Shown here: piece after piece, positions 16,368 to 24,032 of the stretch
How the letters are laid out: every line of letters starts with the position of its first letter
Numbering within the stretch: position 1 is the stretch's first letter
From: an uncultured Tolumonas sp.
Lineage (GTDB): Bacteria; Pseudomonadota; Gammaproteobacteria; Enterobacterales; Aeromonadaceae
Direction of reading: 5' to 3'
DNA length: 64,000 nucleotides
Assembly: GCF_963676665.1 (NCBI RefSeq)
Contig: NZ_OY781371.1
Location: 699,001 to 763,000 of the forward strand
Notes under the pieces: generated by a model
What the model saw: only the letters and a program-made list of their open reading frames with translations
What the model was told of the DNA's origin: nothing
Databases searched by the model: none
Made by a program: the position numbers and the translations under genes

Positions 16368-17456
16368 TTTGCCATTAATTTCATCGATGATTGATTGTAG
16401 ATCTGTTGTTTTAATTTGATGATCTTCTCGCCAATCAGAACTTTTTTTCTTAAGTACTTTGTAGCCATTAGCTGTACTGATAATTTTATATGAAGTAGTC
16501 GAGTTTAGAATTATTTCATCATTGGAAACATGCCAGTCTTTCACTTTAGGTAGTGATTTATGTATATCAACCTGAAATGATGCAGCATCAGAATATCTTT
16601 TATTTGGATCTAGATTGGTAGCTTTCTTGATGACTCTTATCAAAGTATTAGGAACCCAACATGGTAAGCTTTTAATGTTTAAAATTTTACCAGTTGATAT
16701 TTTGTTTTTTATACATTGGTCCACATAGATAGTTTTATCTACAGGATCTTGTAATGAGTTGTAATGTAATAACTGTTTTTTATCTAACCAGGCTTGCTCT
16801 GAATATGGAAGATAACCACCTAATAATTGATATAATACCATCCCGACTTGATATAAATCACCTTTTATAGAATATTGATTTGTTGTCGTTGATTCAGGTG
16901 GTCGGTAAAGAATTGAATGACCCGACGCATTGATACTTGCTGTAGCTACTGGAATCCTTTTTACTGAACCAAAATCACCGATGACTGATTGGTTATTGCC
17001 ATTTAGATAAATATTTGATGGCTTTAGGTCGCGATGAATAAAATTATTACTATGTAATGATGATAATCCGGATAAAATATTACTTACTAGGTTAACTGCT
17101 TGTATGTTACCTATATTCCCCGTGGAGATAAAATCATCCAGATCGCCTTGATTACAACATTCTGTTATAAAATAAGCCCAATCATTATCGATCAAAGCAG
17201 CACTATGGATTTTCAGGATATTTGGAGACTCTATTGCGGCAAGATTTCTTGGTTCAGCATGAAAAATTTTATCATTGCCCCAATAATAGAATTTAACTGC
17301 AACTTCTTTTTCTAAAATGGTATTTATCCCTAAGAATAAATAACCATTTGCACCTTTTGCAATTTCTTTTGTGAAACTAATATGCGCGCTAAGTTTTAAC
17401 AAAGTGTCTTTGATTTCTTGAGGCGCATTGATTGTGTTGATGTGTAATTTATTCAT
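16362..17456 (-). CDS. Eukaryote-like serine/threonine protein kinase (cassette gene)
   Basis: Complete Hanks-type kinase domain in 364 residues: glycine loop KGANGYLFLG (34-43), ATP lysine in VAVKF (K55), catalytic loop HRDLKPSN (141-148), metal-binding DFG (161-163), YRPPES in the P+1 region (about 184-189) and DLYQVGMVLYQLL. No transmembrane helix or extracellular sensor; the last 60 residues are a short extra domain. Its ATG is one base beyond the stop of the DUF3010-like gene at 17458, so the two form one translational unit. The stop lies in the attC. Partnering with a RuvC-fold protein on a mobile cassette suggests a conflict system, but the substrate is unknown. Confidence 0.93.
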   Translation of the reverse strand: MNKLHINTINAPQEIKDTLLKLSAHISFTKEIAKGANGYLFLGINTILEKEVAVKFYYWGNDKIFHAEPRNLAAIESPNILKIHSAALIDNDWAYFITECCNQGDLDDFISTGNIGNIQAVNLVSNILSGLSSLHSNNFIHRDLKPSNIYLNGNNQSVIGDFGSVKRIPVATASINASGHSILYRPPESTTTNQYSIKGDLYQVGMVLYQLLGGYLPYSEQAWLDKKQLLHYNSLQDPVDKTIYVDQCIKNKISTGKILNIKSLPCWVPNTLIRVIKKATNLDPNKRYSDAASFQVDIHKSLPKVKDWHVSNDEIILNSTTSYKIISTANGYKVLKKKSSDWREDHQIKTTDLQSIIDEINGKT

Positions 17457-17457
17457 T

Positions 17458-17862
17458 TTATCTAGCTAATATCGTAATGTAAGCATCATGTTGATATTTG
17501 TTAAGCTGAGTGGGAAATGAAATATTTGGGTTTTTCTTTTGATATGAACTGATACGTTGTGGCGAGACAAAAGATACTTCGTCAACAATTGATAATTGAA
17601 TTATTCCTTCAATCTTGAATGTGTCCGCACCACTTGCGAATTGTCCAGCTTTAGCTCTTTTCTTTATCACTACTTTATCTATATGATTATCTCTAAAAAA
17701 ACTATCTATGGCAGCTTTAAAAGATATTAAATGATCTCTGGATTCGCTATCGGTAAGAGCTATTTTCTTAGTCTCAAAATTTAATATTACACAAGGGTTA
17801 TCCGTGTCTATCACTACAAAAATAGCCTCTTGAGCTTTAATTTCAATACCACAAATAATCAT
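17458..17862 (-). CDS. DUF3010-family (RuvC/RNase H-fold) protein paired with kinase
   Basis: 134 residues matching DUF3010 (PF11215): start MIICGIEIKAQEAIFVVID, central KVVIKKRAKAGQFASGADTFKIEGIIQL and C-terminal ISSYQKKN....QLNKYQHDAY. The conserved first strand with acidic residues and the IKxR..KGKF-like motif are family hallmarks; activity is not established. GGAG ribosome site before ATG at 17862. First gene of a two-gene cassette with the kinase. Confidence 0.8.
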   Translation of the reverse strand: MIICGIEIKAQEAIFVVIDTDNPCVILNFETKKIALTDSESRDHLISFKAAIDSFFRDNHIDKVVIKKRAKAGQFASGADTFKIEGIIQLSIVDEVSFVSPQRISSYQKKNPNISFPTQLNKYQHDAYITILAR

Positions 17863-17878
17863 ATTTATTCTCCAAAAA

Positions 17879-17936
17879 ACCTAACTTCGACTTATGGGGC
17901 GGTTGAAAACCGTCCCACATTAAGTTTTTGTTATGT
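17879..17936 (-). repeat. attC site 26 (58 bp)
   Basis: Arms ACCTAAC and GTTATGT; hairpin GGGGCGGTT-GAA-AACCGTCCC. Confidence 0.9.
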
Positions 17937-18157
17937 TTATGGCGCCACCTGTTTTTTATTAACTTAAGTGAATTTATAGTTAGTATAAAAATATTAATAA
18001 TGTTTACAAATTCAACTTGTTTTATGTTTGAGTAAAATCAATAGTATTTATTGAATAATCTTAAAGGTTAAGGACTTATTAGTATATATGGCCCTGTTTA
18101 GAGGGTGAATCTATATAATTTTTCATAAATGTTAATTCGAAGGATTAAATCAAATAT
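17937..18157 (-). other. Gene-free AT-rich cassette
   Basis: 221 bases without a credible ORF or the superfamily stem. Very AT-rich with several TATAAT-like strings (for example TATATAAT near 18112-18119). It might act as a promoter cassette or be a decayed gene cassette; I see nothing decisive. Confidence 0.45.
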
Positions 18158-18239
18158 ACATAACGCCTCACGTCGGTCTTAGTTTTGAAGTTACAAAGTC
18201 GACGTCAATAAAACGTATGTAACGATAGCTTTGTTATGT
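18158..18239 (-). repeat. attC site 27 (82 bp, atypical)
   Basis: Arms ACATAAC and GTTATGT, but the inside is unlike every other site: ACGTCGG and TCGACGT form the inner stem around a loop of about 20 bases. Probably an attC acquired with its cassette from another integron lineage. Confidence 0.55.
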
Positions 18240-18250
18240 GTGTATTGCTT

Positions 18251-18541
18251 CTACTCGTATATTTTCCCGCAATATAAAAATACTGCCATTTTTTTCCACA
18301 GATTTTCGCCCGAGAGTCCTTGTGATTCACCAAAATCAGAATCCATAGCCCATGCATGAGCTGCTCCCAAGAAAGATTCTATTGTTGCATTTTCCCAACC
18401 ATTAGCATCGCTACTATACGAAGCTCTAGGATTATATTTTGTTTGGCGAACTGCATCTTCACGATCAATTCTTAGCTTTTCTACAAAAGCAAGAAAGGAG
18501 TTTTGATCATCAACTATTTCAACTAATTCGTGTAATTCCAT
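18251..18541 (-). CDS. DUF7660-family small protein
   Basis: 96 residues with the family pattern: DDQNSFLAFVEKLRIDRED near the start, NGWENATIESFLGAAHAWA in the middle and WKKMAVFLYCGKIYE at the end. Family function unknown; many members are on mobile DNA or beside immunity genes. Single-gene cassette bounded by the atypical attC on the left. Start ATG at 18541 lacks a clear ribosome site. Confidence 0.82.
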   Translation of the reverse strand: MELHELVEIVDDQNSFLAFVEKLRIDREDAVRQTKYNPRASYSSDANGWENATIESFLGAAHAWAMDSDFGESQGLSGENLWKKMAVFLYCGKIYE

Positions 18542-18572
18542 ATATTTTTGCCGATTTATGATGTTCGGGTAA

Positions 18573-18628
18573 ACATAACTTCAACTTGTGGGGCAGCGTA
18601 GCTGTCCCACACCAAGTTTTTGTTATGT
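18573..18628 (-). repeat. attC site 28 (56 bp)
   Basis: Arms ACATAAC and GTTATGT; hairpin GGGGCAGC-GTA-GCTGTCCC. Confidence 0.9.
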
Positions 18629-19183
18629 TTTGCTAGCCCAACGTTTGTTTGAAATAAAGGAAACTCGCGAATAAGCTGGTTCTAAAGAACGGTATACGCC
18701 TTTCTCTTCGGCAAAAGTTCTAAGATAACGATTGCAGCCTGCATCCCAACTCACAACCTCTATTTCCCAGCCATGTTTAATTGCCTGCTCAAGTTTCTTT
18801 ATAAAACCTTTACCTTCGCTATAACCATTACCATCACCTGTAAGTAAGACTATTGTTCCTGGTTCATCGGCATCTAAGATTCTATCTGCAATTGCTAATT
18901 GTATGGCCTCATCAACAGCTATCTCTCCACCGGATTGAGCTCCTCGTTCTTGTTGGGCGACCACAACACCTAAATCACGGAATCGTTGCCAAAGATCATC
19001 ATTATTTGGTGGAATAGAACCACCTAAATATGCGAAATCAACATTTCTGTCATTTACAACAAAATCGAATAAGTGCGCGAAATGAATTCTAAATAATGCC
19101 TCATCACCGGGTTCATTTATTTCACAAACCTTTCTGCCAACAAGCCAAATATTTGAATTATCCCAAAAAACATTTAAACCCAT
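18623..19183 (-). CDS. NYN-domain (PIN-like) ribonuclease
   Basis: 186 residues forming a single NYN domain. The metal-binding acidic residues are visible: VFWDNSNIW (D8 with N9 and N11), GEIAVDEAIQLAIADR in the middle and LLTGDGNGYSEGKGF near residues 113-127. NYN proteins cut RNA; related ones act in RNA turnover, silencing or toxin-like roles. Single-gene cassette with TAAGGAG ribosome site before ATG at 19183; stop inside the attC. Confidence 0.88.
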   Translation of the reverse strand: MGLNVFWDNSNIWLVGRKVCEINEPGDEALFRIHFAHLFDFVVNDRNVDFAYLGGSIPPNNDDLWQRFRDLGVVVAQQERGAQSGGEIAVDEAIQLAIADRILDADEPGTIVLLTGDGNGYSEGKGFIKKLEQAIKHGWEIEVVSWDAGCNRYLRTFAEEKGVYRSLEPAYSRVSFISNKRWASKT

Positions 19184-19270
19184 TGCAACTCCTTACAATA
19201 ATTATCTCAACGTATTATTTGATTTAACGAACTCATAAAGAATATTCATCAAAAAACCAACAAATTAAAA

Positions 19271-19330
19271 ACATAACTTCGTTTTATGCGGTGGCACGCA
19301 GTGCCATCCGACATTAAAATTTTGTTAGGT
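19271..19330 (-). repeat. attC site 29 (60 bp)
   Basis: Arms ACATAAC and GTTAGGT; hairpin GCGGTGGCAC-GCA-GTGCCATCCG. Confidence 0.9.
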
Positions 19331-19352
19331 ATAGATATGATAAATAGAGCAT

Positions 19353-20120
19353 TTAGATACATAGTGATGAGTTTGATATTCTCCAATGAATACCTCTCAA
19401 ATCGACCCCATCTTGTTCTAGTGATGATATTGAATCTTGGGTAATCTTAATTATGCTAACATTTTCACTATTCCAGAAGATAACTACATAAGTGGAGTTT
19501 TCTTCAAGAGCTAATGAACTTACTTTCGAATTGATCTGATTCCCTTTCTCTAAGTAGGCATCAACATAATAGCCTTTTGACCAAATATAATTATTTTCAT
19601 ATTTGACGCATATTTTCTGATTCATTGGCTTGGGGGTGCTTTTTGATAAAAATTTACTTTGTGCGTTAGTGTAAATTTCATTTATTTTTTCAGGCGTGAA
19701 TCCACTTTTTTCTGACAATAAATTTATTTGTTCTTGACTGGTTTTTTCCCCTTGGAACATTTGGTCAATGAATATGTTTTCTATTATGTCCGTTTTTTGC
19801 TGTTCTAGTTGTGATCTAATTGCATCTTGTTGTTGTCTATTTTGTTGTTCATTGCGCTGCGAAGATTGAATTATTGATCTTGTTTCCAAACTGTCATGCA
19901 TTGTCTCCATGTTCCATTCTTCTTTGAATTTCCCTGCAATCCAATTAAGTGGATTTCCACTGTTTTGGAGTTCTCTCGCTTTAGATATGTCATTTGCATC
20001 TTCAGTAATGGAGTCATCAATAAGGCTTTTAGTTGATTTTTGTTGATTTTCACTGCTGCTTGAACATCCATAATTCATCAAGACACCGACGACCAGCATA
20101 AAACAAATAAGTTTTTTCAC
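19353..20120 (-). CDS. Putative lipoprotein, glutamine-rich (cassette gene)
   Basis: 255 residues. Signal-peptide-like start MKKLICFMLVVGVLMNYGC then SSSS; the lipobox (MNYGC) is non-standard at position -3, so lipidation is probable rather than certain. The middle (about residues 85-115) is a glutamine-rich coiled coil; the C-terminus is a beta-rich domain. GTG start at 20120 has AAGGAG upstream. No family recognised. Confidence 0.68.
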   Translation of the reverse strand: MKKLICFMLVVGVLMNYGCSSSSENQQKSTKSLIDDSITEDANDISKARELQNSGNPLNWIAGKFKEEWNMETMHDSLETRSIIQSSQRNEQQNRQQQDAIRSQLEQQKTDIIENIFIDQMFQGEKTSQEQINLLSEKSGFTPEKINEIYTNAQSKFLSKSTPKPMNQKICVKYENNYIWSKGYYVDAYLEKGNQINSKVSSLALEENSTYVVIFWNSENVSIIKITQDSISSLEQDGVDLRGIHWRISNSSLCI

Positions 20121-20143
20121 TTATGCTCCTTACACGGATTAAT

Positions 20144-20198
20144 ACCTAACTTCAACTTGTGGGGTGCGTAAGCATCCCACACCAAGTTTTTGTTAACT
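20144..20198 (-). repeat. attC site 30 (55 bp)
   Basis: Arms ACCTAAC and GTTAACT; hairpin GGGGTGC-GTAA-GCATCCC. Confidence 0.88.
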
Positions 20199-20203
20199 GC
20201 TTG

Positions 20204-20887
20204 CTAAATTTGATGTAGCTCAAGGCGCATTTGTTTTATTAACTGATCACGTAATGTTTGGTTTGCTTTATCTATTTCGATTAATTTATTACTTATTTCA
20301 TTTTGGGATTTTACATCAATCATACCATCAGGTGTTGCTAAATATTGAATGAAATTATTGCTGACATCTTTGTTTTGACTCAGGTTATCTAACAGATCAT
20401 TTAATATCAATTCAATTTCATTACTAACAATTAGCCGTAATTTATTAGAGCTATTTTTTAATTCTGAATAAGCAAGGTTTATATCATTGCATAAAAGCGT
20501 CATATCATGAAAATAATTGTTAAAACTTTCAGGAAGTGAACCTGGCTCTGAGGAATTTAAGCTGGTTAGAAATTTTGAGATCATTGGCAAGGCTTTATCT
20601 TTTAAAATTTCTTGACCTTTACCATGATACTTATCTAGTTCTGAGCAAAAATCATTGTATGCTGATAACTTTTCATCAAAATGAGATTTTCTCTGTTGTA
20701 TTTCAAGTTGATGTTCTTTCTTGAGATCTTCAATTTTAACATTGTATTTTGATTCTGTTTTTTGCTTTATTTCTTCAATGGTTTCGATGTCTTCGAGTAA
20801 CGCTCGGTTTTCGCCTTTCTTCTTAATGTAGCTTGTCATATAGCCTGCAAAGCAACCAGATATAAAAATTATGATTTCTGTAACCAT
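20204..20887 (-). CDS. Membrane-anchored coiled-coil protein (cassette gene)
   Basis: 227 residues: short N-terminal membrane helix (TEIIIFISGCFAGYMT), the motif SYIKKKGENRALLEDI and a long coiled coil to the C-terminus. Distant paralogue of the product of 9791-10414 by the shared helix-YIKxKGxN arrangement. Function unknown. TGAGG ribosome site before ATG at 20887. Confidence 0.75.
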   Translation of the reverse strand: MVTEIIIFISGCFAGYMTSYIKKKGENRALLEDIETIEEIKQKTESKYNVKIEDLKKEHQLEIQQRKSHFDEKLSAYNDFCSELDKYHGKGQEILKDKALPMISKFLTSLNSSEPGSLPESFNNYFHDMTLLCNDINLAYSELKNSSNKLRLIVSNEIELILNDLLDNLSQNKDVSNNFIQYLATPDGMIDVKSQNEISNKLIEIDKANQTLRDQLIKQMRLELHQI

Positions 20888-20900
20888 GCTTACCTCAAGC

Positions 20901-20958
20901 AGTTAACTTCGAATTGTGCGGCGGCTGAAAGCCGTCCGACACTAATTTTTTGTTAGCC
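20901..20958 (-). repeat. attC site 31 (58 bp)
   Basis: Arms AGTTAAC and GTTAGCC; hairpin GCGGCGGCT-GAA-AGCCGTCCG. Confidence 0.88.
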
Positions 20959-20970
20959 GCTGAGTGCCAG

Positions 20971-21038
20971 ATTGACACATATTGGCTAATCGTTAATAAA
21001 GTGCCATAATCATGTTGTGCCACAATGACACACATTGG
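20971..21038 (+). promoter_or_regulatory. Promoter/operator region of the TacAT-like TA pair
   Basis: Two direct repeats, TGACACATATTGG at 20973-20985 and TGACACACATTGG at 21026-21038, flank the likely promoter (TTGACA at 20972-20977, TTAATA near 20993). Repeats of this kind are typical sites for autoregulation by the RHH antitoxin-toxin complex. Confidence 0.6.
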
Positions 21039-21047
21039 AGATTGATT

Positions 21048-21320
21048 ATGGCAACCGCATTACCTCGGATCACTGCGCGCGTTGACGCAGAAACACAAGA
21101 TTTACTCGCTCAAGCGGCAGCGATTGCTGGCATGACGAGTATCAATTCATTTGTACTTAACGCTGCCATTGATAAAGCGAAGCAAATCATGGAACGTGAA
21201 AGAGCACTAAAACTGTCTCAACGTGATGCCATGATGTTAGCTGATGCGCTGGACGCACCAACAAAACCGAATGCCAGATTGCAACAAGCCGCAGAACGCT
21301 ACAAGGCTAAAACACAATGA
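21048..21320 (+). CDS. DUF1778 antitoxin (TacA-like, ribbon-helix-helix)
   Basis: 90 residues. The N-terminus (RITARVDAETQDLLAQAAAIAG) is the RHH DNA-binding domain and the C-terminus a helical toxin-wrapping tail. Neutralises the GNAT toxin encoded next and represses the operon. ATG at 21048 follows a GGAG site; the longer frame from 21012 covers the operator and is not used. Stop overlaps the toxin start (ATGA). Opposite orientation to the array. Confidence 0.92.
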   Translation: MATALPRITARVDAETQDLLAQAAAIAGMTSINSFVLNAAIDKAKQIMERERALKLSQRDAMMLADALDAPTKPNARLQQAAERYKAKTQ

Positions 21321-21811
21321 TGACGGTGAAGCTGGATAAAGCAACGCATGACCGACAGCATTTTGATTGTGGTGTAGAAAGCCTGAATAACTATCTGAAA
21401 GTGATGGCCAGCCAGCAATCACAGAAAGATAACACGCGAACATTTGTACTCGTAGAAGAGCAAAATTCGGCACGAGTCATTGGTTATTACACGTTAACTA
21501 TGACACCAATAGACCTTAGTGCATTACCCGATAAACTGCAAAAGAAGCATCACAATGCCAGTTCTGGCGGACTGATTGCTCGATTAGCCATAGACAAACG
21601 CTATGCAAAACAAGGTCACGGAGAATGGTTGCTGATTGATGCGCTTAATCGATTATTGCAAGCCAGTGAAACCGTGGCGTTTCCGGTTGTTATTGTTGAC
21701 GCAAAAGATGGCGCAATTGGCTTTTATGAAAAGTTTGGATTTACGCCATTTCAAGATTCAACCAATAAACTGTTTCTTACCATTGCTGATATTCGCGCCA
21801 GTATTGAATAA
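21317..21811 (+). CDS. GNAT-family toxin (TacT-like)
   Basis: 164-residue acetyltransferase; TacT-type toxins acetylate aminoacyl-tRNA and stop translation. Seen: start KLDKATHDRQHFDCGVESLNNYL, acetyl-CoA loop around RYAKQGHGEWLL, and C-terminal VDAKDGAIGFYEKFGFTPF with the catalytic tyrosine. Overlaps the antitoxin by four bases. Complete pair, likely maintaining the cassette array. Confidence 0.93.
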   Translation: MMTVKLDKATHDRQHFDCGVESLNNYLKVMASQQSQKDNTRTFVLVEEQNSARVIGYYTLTMTPIDLSALPDKLQKKHHNASSGGLIARLAIDKRYAKQGHGEWLLIDALNRLLQASETVAFPVVIVDAKDGAIGFYEKFGFTPFQDSTNKLFLTIADIRASIE

Positions 21812-21826
21812 ACCACCGCTTAAAGC

Positions 21827-21886
21827 GGCTAACTTCGATTTAAGTGGCGGCACGTAGTGACGTCCAACTTTAAATTTTTGTTAGGT
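21827..21886 (-). repeat. attC site 32 (60 bp)
   Basis: Arms GGCTAAC and GTTAGGT; hairpin GGCGGCAC-GTA-GTGACGTCC with one mismatch. Confidence 0.88.
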
Positions 21887-22194
21887 ATGAACAAAGAAAA
21901 AGCAGTTTATTATCAACTGAAATGCTGGCTAACTGGTGCCACGGGCTTTCAGTTTCCGCTGTGCTTGCCACAAACAACCGCGCCCCGATGATGAGCCGCT
22001 TTAGGCGTACACACTGACGGCGCTGATGGTTGCCGACACGTAACCAGTGCAGGCTTTCAGTTTGCCACCACGCGTGAATTCATGTGTTGCGCGAGGCAAC
22101 CCACGCTCAGGAAGTGAGCCGCAAACACCACTGGGCTAACCGATTAGCCGCTTTAAGGCTTGAATTCATCGCAAAAACGGAATCTGTTTTTATT
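21887..22194 (-). repeat. ORF-less cassette, family 1, short form
   Basis: 308 bp; outer stem arms at 22028-22034 and 22095-22101. Confidence 0.85.
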
Positions 22195-22254
22195 ACCTAA
22201 CTTCGTTTTATGCGGTGGCACGTAGTGCCATCCGACATTAAAATTTTGTTATGA
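22195..22254 (-). repeat. attC site 33 (60 bp)
   Basis: Arms ACCTAAC and GTTATGA; hairpin GCGGTGGCAC-GTA-GTGCCATCCG. Confidence 0.9.
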
Positions 22255-22262
22255 CTCATATT

Positions 22263-22295
22263 GCCACAAGTGTAGCGTATTGCTACGATTGTGGC
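22263..22295 (+). promoter_or_regulatory. 33-bp palindromic operator of the ParD/RelE-like TA pair
   Basis: GCCACAA (22263-22269) and TTGTGGC (22289-22295) form the outer arms, GTAGC (22272-22276) and GCTAC (22282-22286) the inner arms around GTATT. Sits 22 bases before the antitoxin start; likely autoregulatory site. Confidence 0.7.
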
Positions 22296-22317
22296 GTGAA
22301 TCACAACGGAGATAGAT

Positions 22318-22539
22318 ATGTCTACAGCAAGCATTAGACTTGACCAAGATCTTGTCGATAAGGCGGCAATCATGGCAAAAGCGCTGAATCGCACAACGCC
22401 TAAGCAGATTGAACACTGGGCCAAAATCGGCGAAATGATGGAAGATAATCCTGATTTGCCATACGAATTCGTCAAGCAAGCTATTATCGCTAAAGCTGAA
22501 AAAGAAGCTGGTAAGCTGGAGAGCTACAGCTTTGGCTAA
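22318..22539 (+). CDS. ParD-like antitoxin
   Basis: 73 residues of the ParD-like family (PF11903): SIRLDQDLVDKAAIMAKALNR forms the RHH core and the RTTPKQIEHWAKIGEMMEDNPDLP stretch is diagnostic. ACGGAG ribosome site before ATG at 22318. Represses the operon and neutralises the toxin that overlaps its end. Confidence 0.88.
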   Translation: MSTASIRLDQDLVDKAAIMAKALNRTTPKQIEHWAKIGEMMEDNPDLPYEFVKQAIIAKAEKEAGKLESYSFG

Positions 22540-22822
22540 AATAACCCAAGTTCTTCAAACGCCTACATTTAAAAAAGCCGTCAAAAAGCTTCATAAGAAT
22601 CAAAAAGCAGATTTGGATGAAGCAATTAAAGAATTGATGATAGATCCTCTTTTAGGCGAGCAAAAGAAAGGGGATCTCGCTTTTCTACGCGTACATAAAT
22701 TTAGTATGGTTAATCAACTAACATTACTTGGTTACAGCTACGAAGATGGCACTGTTACTTTGGAGTTGATGGCTTTAGGCTCGCATGAAAACTTTTACCG
22801 CGATGTCAAAAAAATCTTTTGA
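22532..22822 (+). CDS. RelE/ParE-superfamily toxin
   Basis: 96 residues: TPTFKKAVKKLHKNQKADLDEAIKEL (helical hairpin), GDLAFLRVHKF and the beta-rich end MVNQLTLLGYSYEDGTVTLELMALGSHENFYRDVKK. Such toxins cut ribosome-bound mRNA or inhibit gyrase; which one applies cannot be told. The start is TTG at 22532, overlapping the antitoxin gene by 8 bases, consistent with low toxin yield. Confidence 0.88.
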   Translation: MAKITQVLQTPTFKKAVKKLHKNQKADLDEAIKELMIDPLLGEQKKGDLAFLRVHKFSMVNQLTLLGYSYEDGTVTLELMALGSHENFYRDVKKIF

Positions 22823-22823
22823 G

Positions 22824-22879
22824 TCATAACTTTTACTTGTGGGGTTGCGTAGCAATCCCACACCAAGTTTTTGTTAGGT
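22824..22879 (-). repeat. attC site 34 (56 bp)
   Basis: Arms TCATAAC and GTTAGGT; hairpin GGGGTTGC-GTA-GCAATCCC. Confidence 0.88.
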
Positions 22880-22931
22880 GCGTGAATATAACTTTATTGA
22901 TTCCCAATAAGATATAATAAGCAAAGGAATA

Positions 22932-23491
22932 CTAATGTTCTTGATGTTTTGGATTTATTTTGGATGTAAGAATATGGTCTTGCCATTTTCCTGCTATTTT
23001 TAAGTATGAACGTGCGAGGCCTTCACGCTCAAACCCTAATTTCTCAAGAATGATAGCACTTTTGATATTATGAGGAATGTAGCTTGCCATTACTCTATGG
23101 AGATTCAGTTCATCAAAAACATAGGAAAGAGATGCGTTTAGAACTTCCATCATTATTCCTTTACCTTGATGTTTTTGTCCAACAGAATAGCCAAGATTGC
23201 ATGCTTGAAATGAACCAAAAACAATATTTGTAAAATTACAAACAGCAATTACTTCTTTCCTATCGGGAGATAAGGCGGAGAATTTCAATGCTTTTTTTCT
23301 TGAAAATCTTTTTGATTCTCACAGAGCATTTTTGAAAAATTATCTATCGTGAAATAATTTTCATTTCTTAATGGCTCCCAGTATGCAAGGTGTTTTTTGT
23401 TTTCAATGTAATAATTCAGCATTAATTCTGCATCAGCAGAACTAAGAATCTCAATTATTGTTCTATCTGTCCTAATTTTCATAGTGTTCAA
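22932..23491 (-). pseudogene. GNAT acetyltransferase (RimJ/RimL-like) with a frameshift
   Basis: Two frames together make a full RimJ/RimL-type N-acetyltransferase of about 185 residues. The 5' part (23285-23491) gives IRTDRTIIEILSSADAELML and AYWEPLRNENYF; the 3' part (22932-23288) gives GYSVGQKHQGKGIMMEVLNA (acetyl-CoA loop) and NIKSAIILEKLGFEREG. The break is at a run of seven T (23292-23298; seven A in the gene sense), where one extra base restores QEKKALKFSALS. It may be a real mutation, a slippage site or a sequencing error. Confidence 0.85.
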
Positions 23492-23509
23492 TCATTAAAA
23501 TTTGGTAGC

Positions 23510-23569
23510 ACCTAACTTCGATTTAAGTGGCAGCACGTAGTGCTGTCCAACTTTAAATTTTTGTTAGGT
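23510..23569 (-). repeat. attC site 35 (60 bp)
   Basis: Arms ACCTAAC and GTTAGGT; hairpin GGCAGCAC-GTA-GTGCTGTCC. Confidence 0.9.
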
Positions 23570-23972
23570 ATGAACAAAGAAAAAATGATTTAAAATCAAC
23601 AATAAAATTGGCTAACTGGTGTCACGGGCTTTCAGTGTTCGCTGTGCCTGCCACAAACAACCGCTCGGATGACTCGCCGACAGTGTTGAATCAACGAAAT
23701 CTGCTGACACATCGACAGACTTATTCAGCGAACGGGAAGTGACCGCCAAAGAAAACTGCGCCCCGATGATGAACCGCTTTAGGCGTACACACTGACGGCG
23801 TTGATGGTTGCCGAAACGTAACCAGTGCAGGCTGTCAGTTTGCCACCACACGTGAATTCATGTGTTGCGCGAGGCAACCCACGCTCAGGAAGTGAGCCGC
23901 AAACACCACTGGACTATCCGATTAGCCGCTCTAGGGTTCAAATTCGCCGCAAAAACGGAATTAGTTTTTATT
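23570..23972 (-). repeat. ORF-less cassette, family 1, long form
   Basis: 403 bp. Tail slightly diverged (CCGCTCTAGGGTTCAAATTCGCC); the A-run in the long module has an interrupting G (CCAAAGAAAACTG), one base longer than most copies. Confidence 0.83.
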
Positions 23973-24032
23973 ACCTAACTTCGATTTAAGTGGCAGCACG
24001 TAGTGCTGTCCAACTTTAAATTTTTGTTAGGT
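23973..24032 (-). repeat. attC site 36 (60 bp)
   Basis: Arms ACCTAAC and GTTAGGT; hairpin GGCAGCAC-GTA-GTGCTGTCC. Confidence 0.9.

Noticed and set aside
22197-22479. Minus-strand frames over the ParD/RelE-like operator and antitoxin gene
   Set aside because: Shadow frames of a well-supported plus-strand TA pair.
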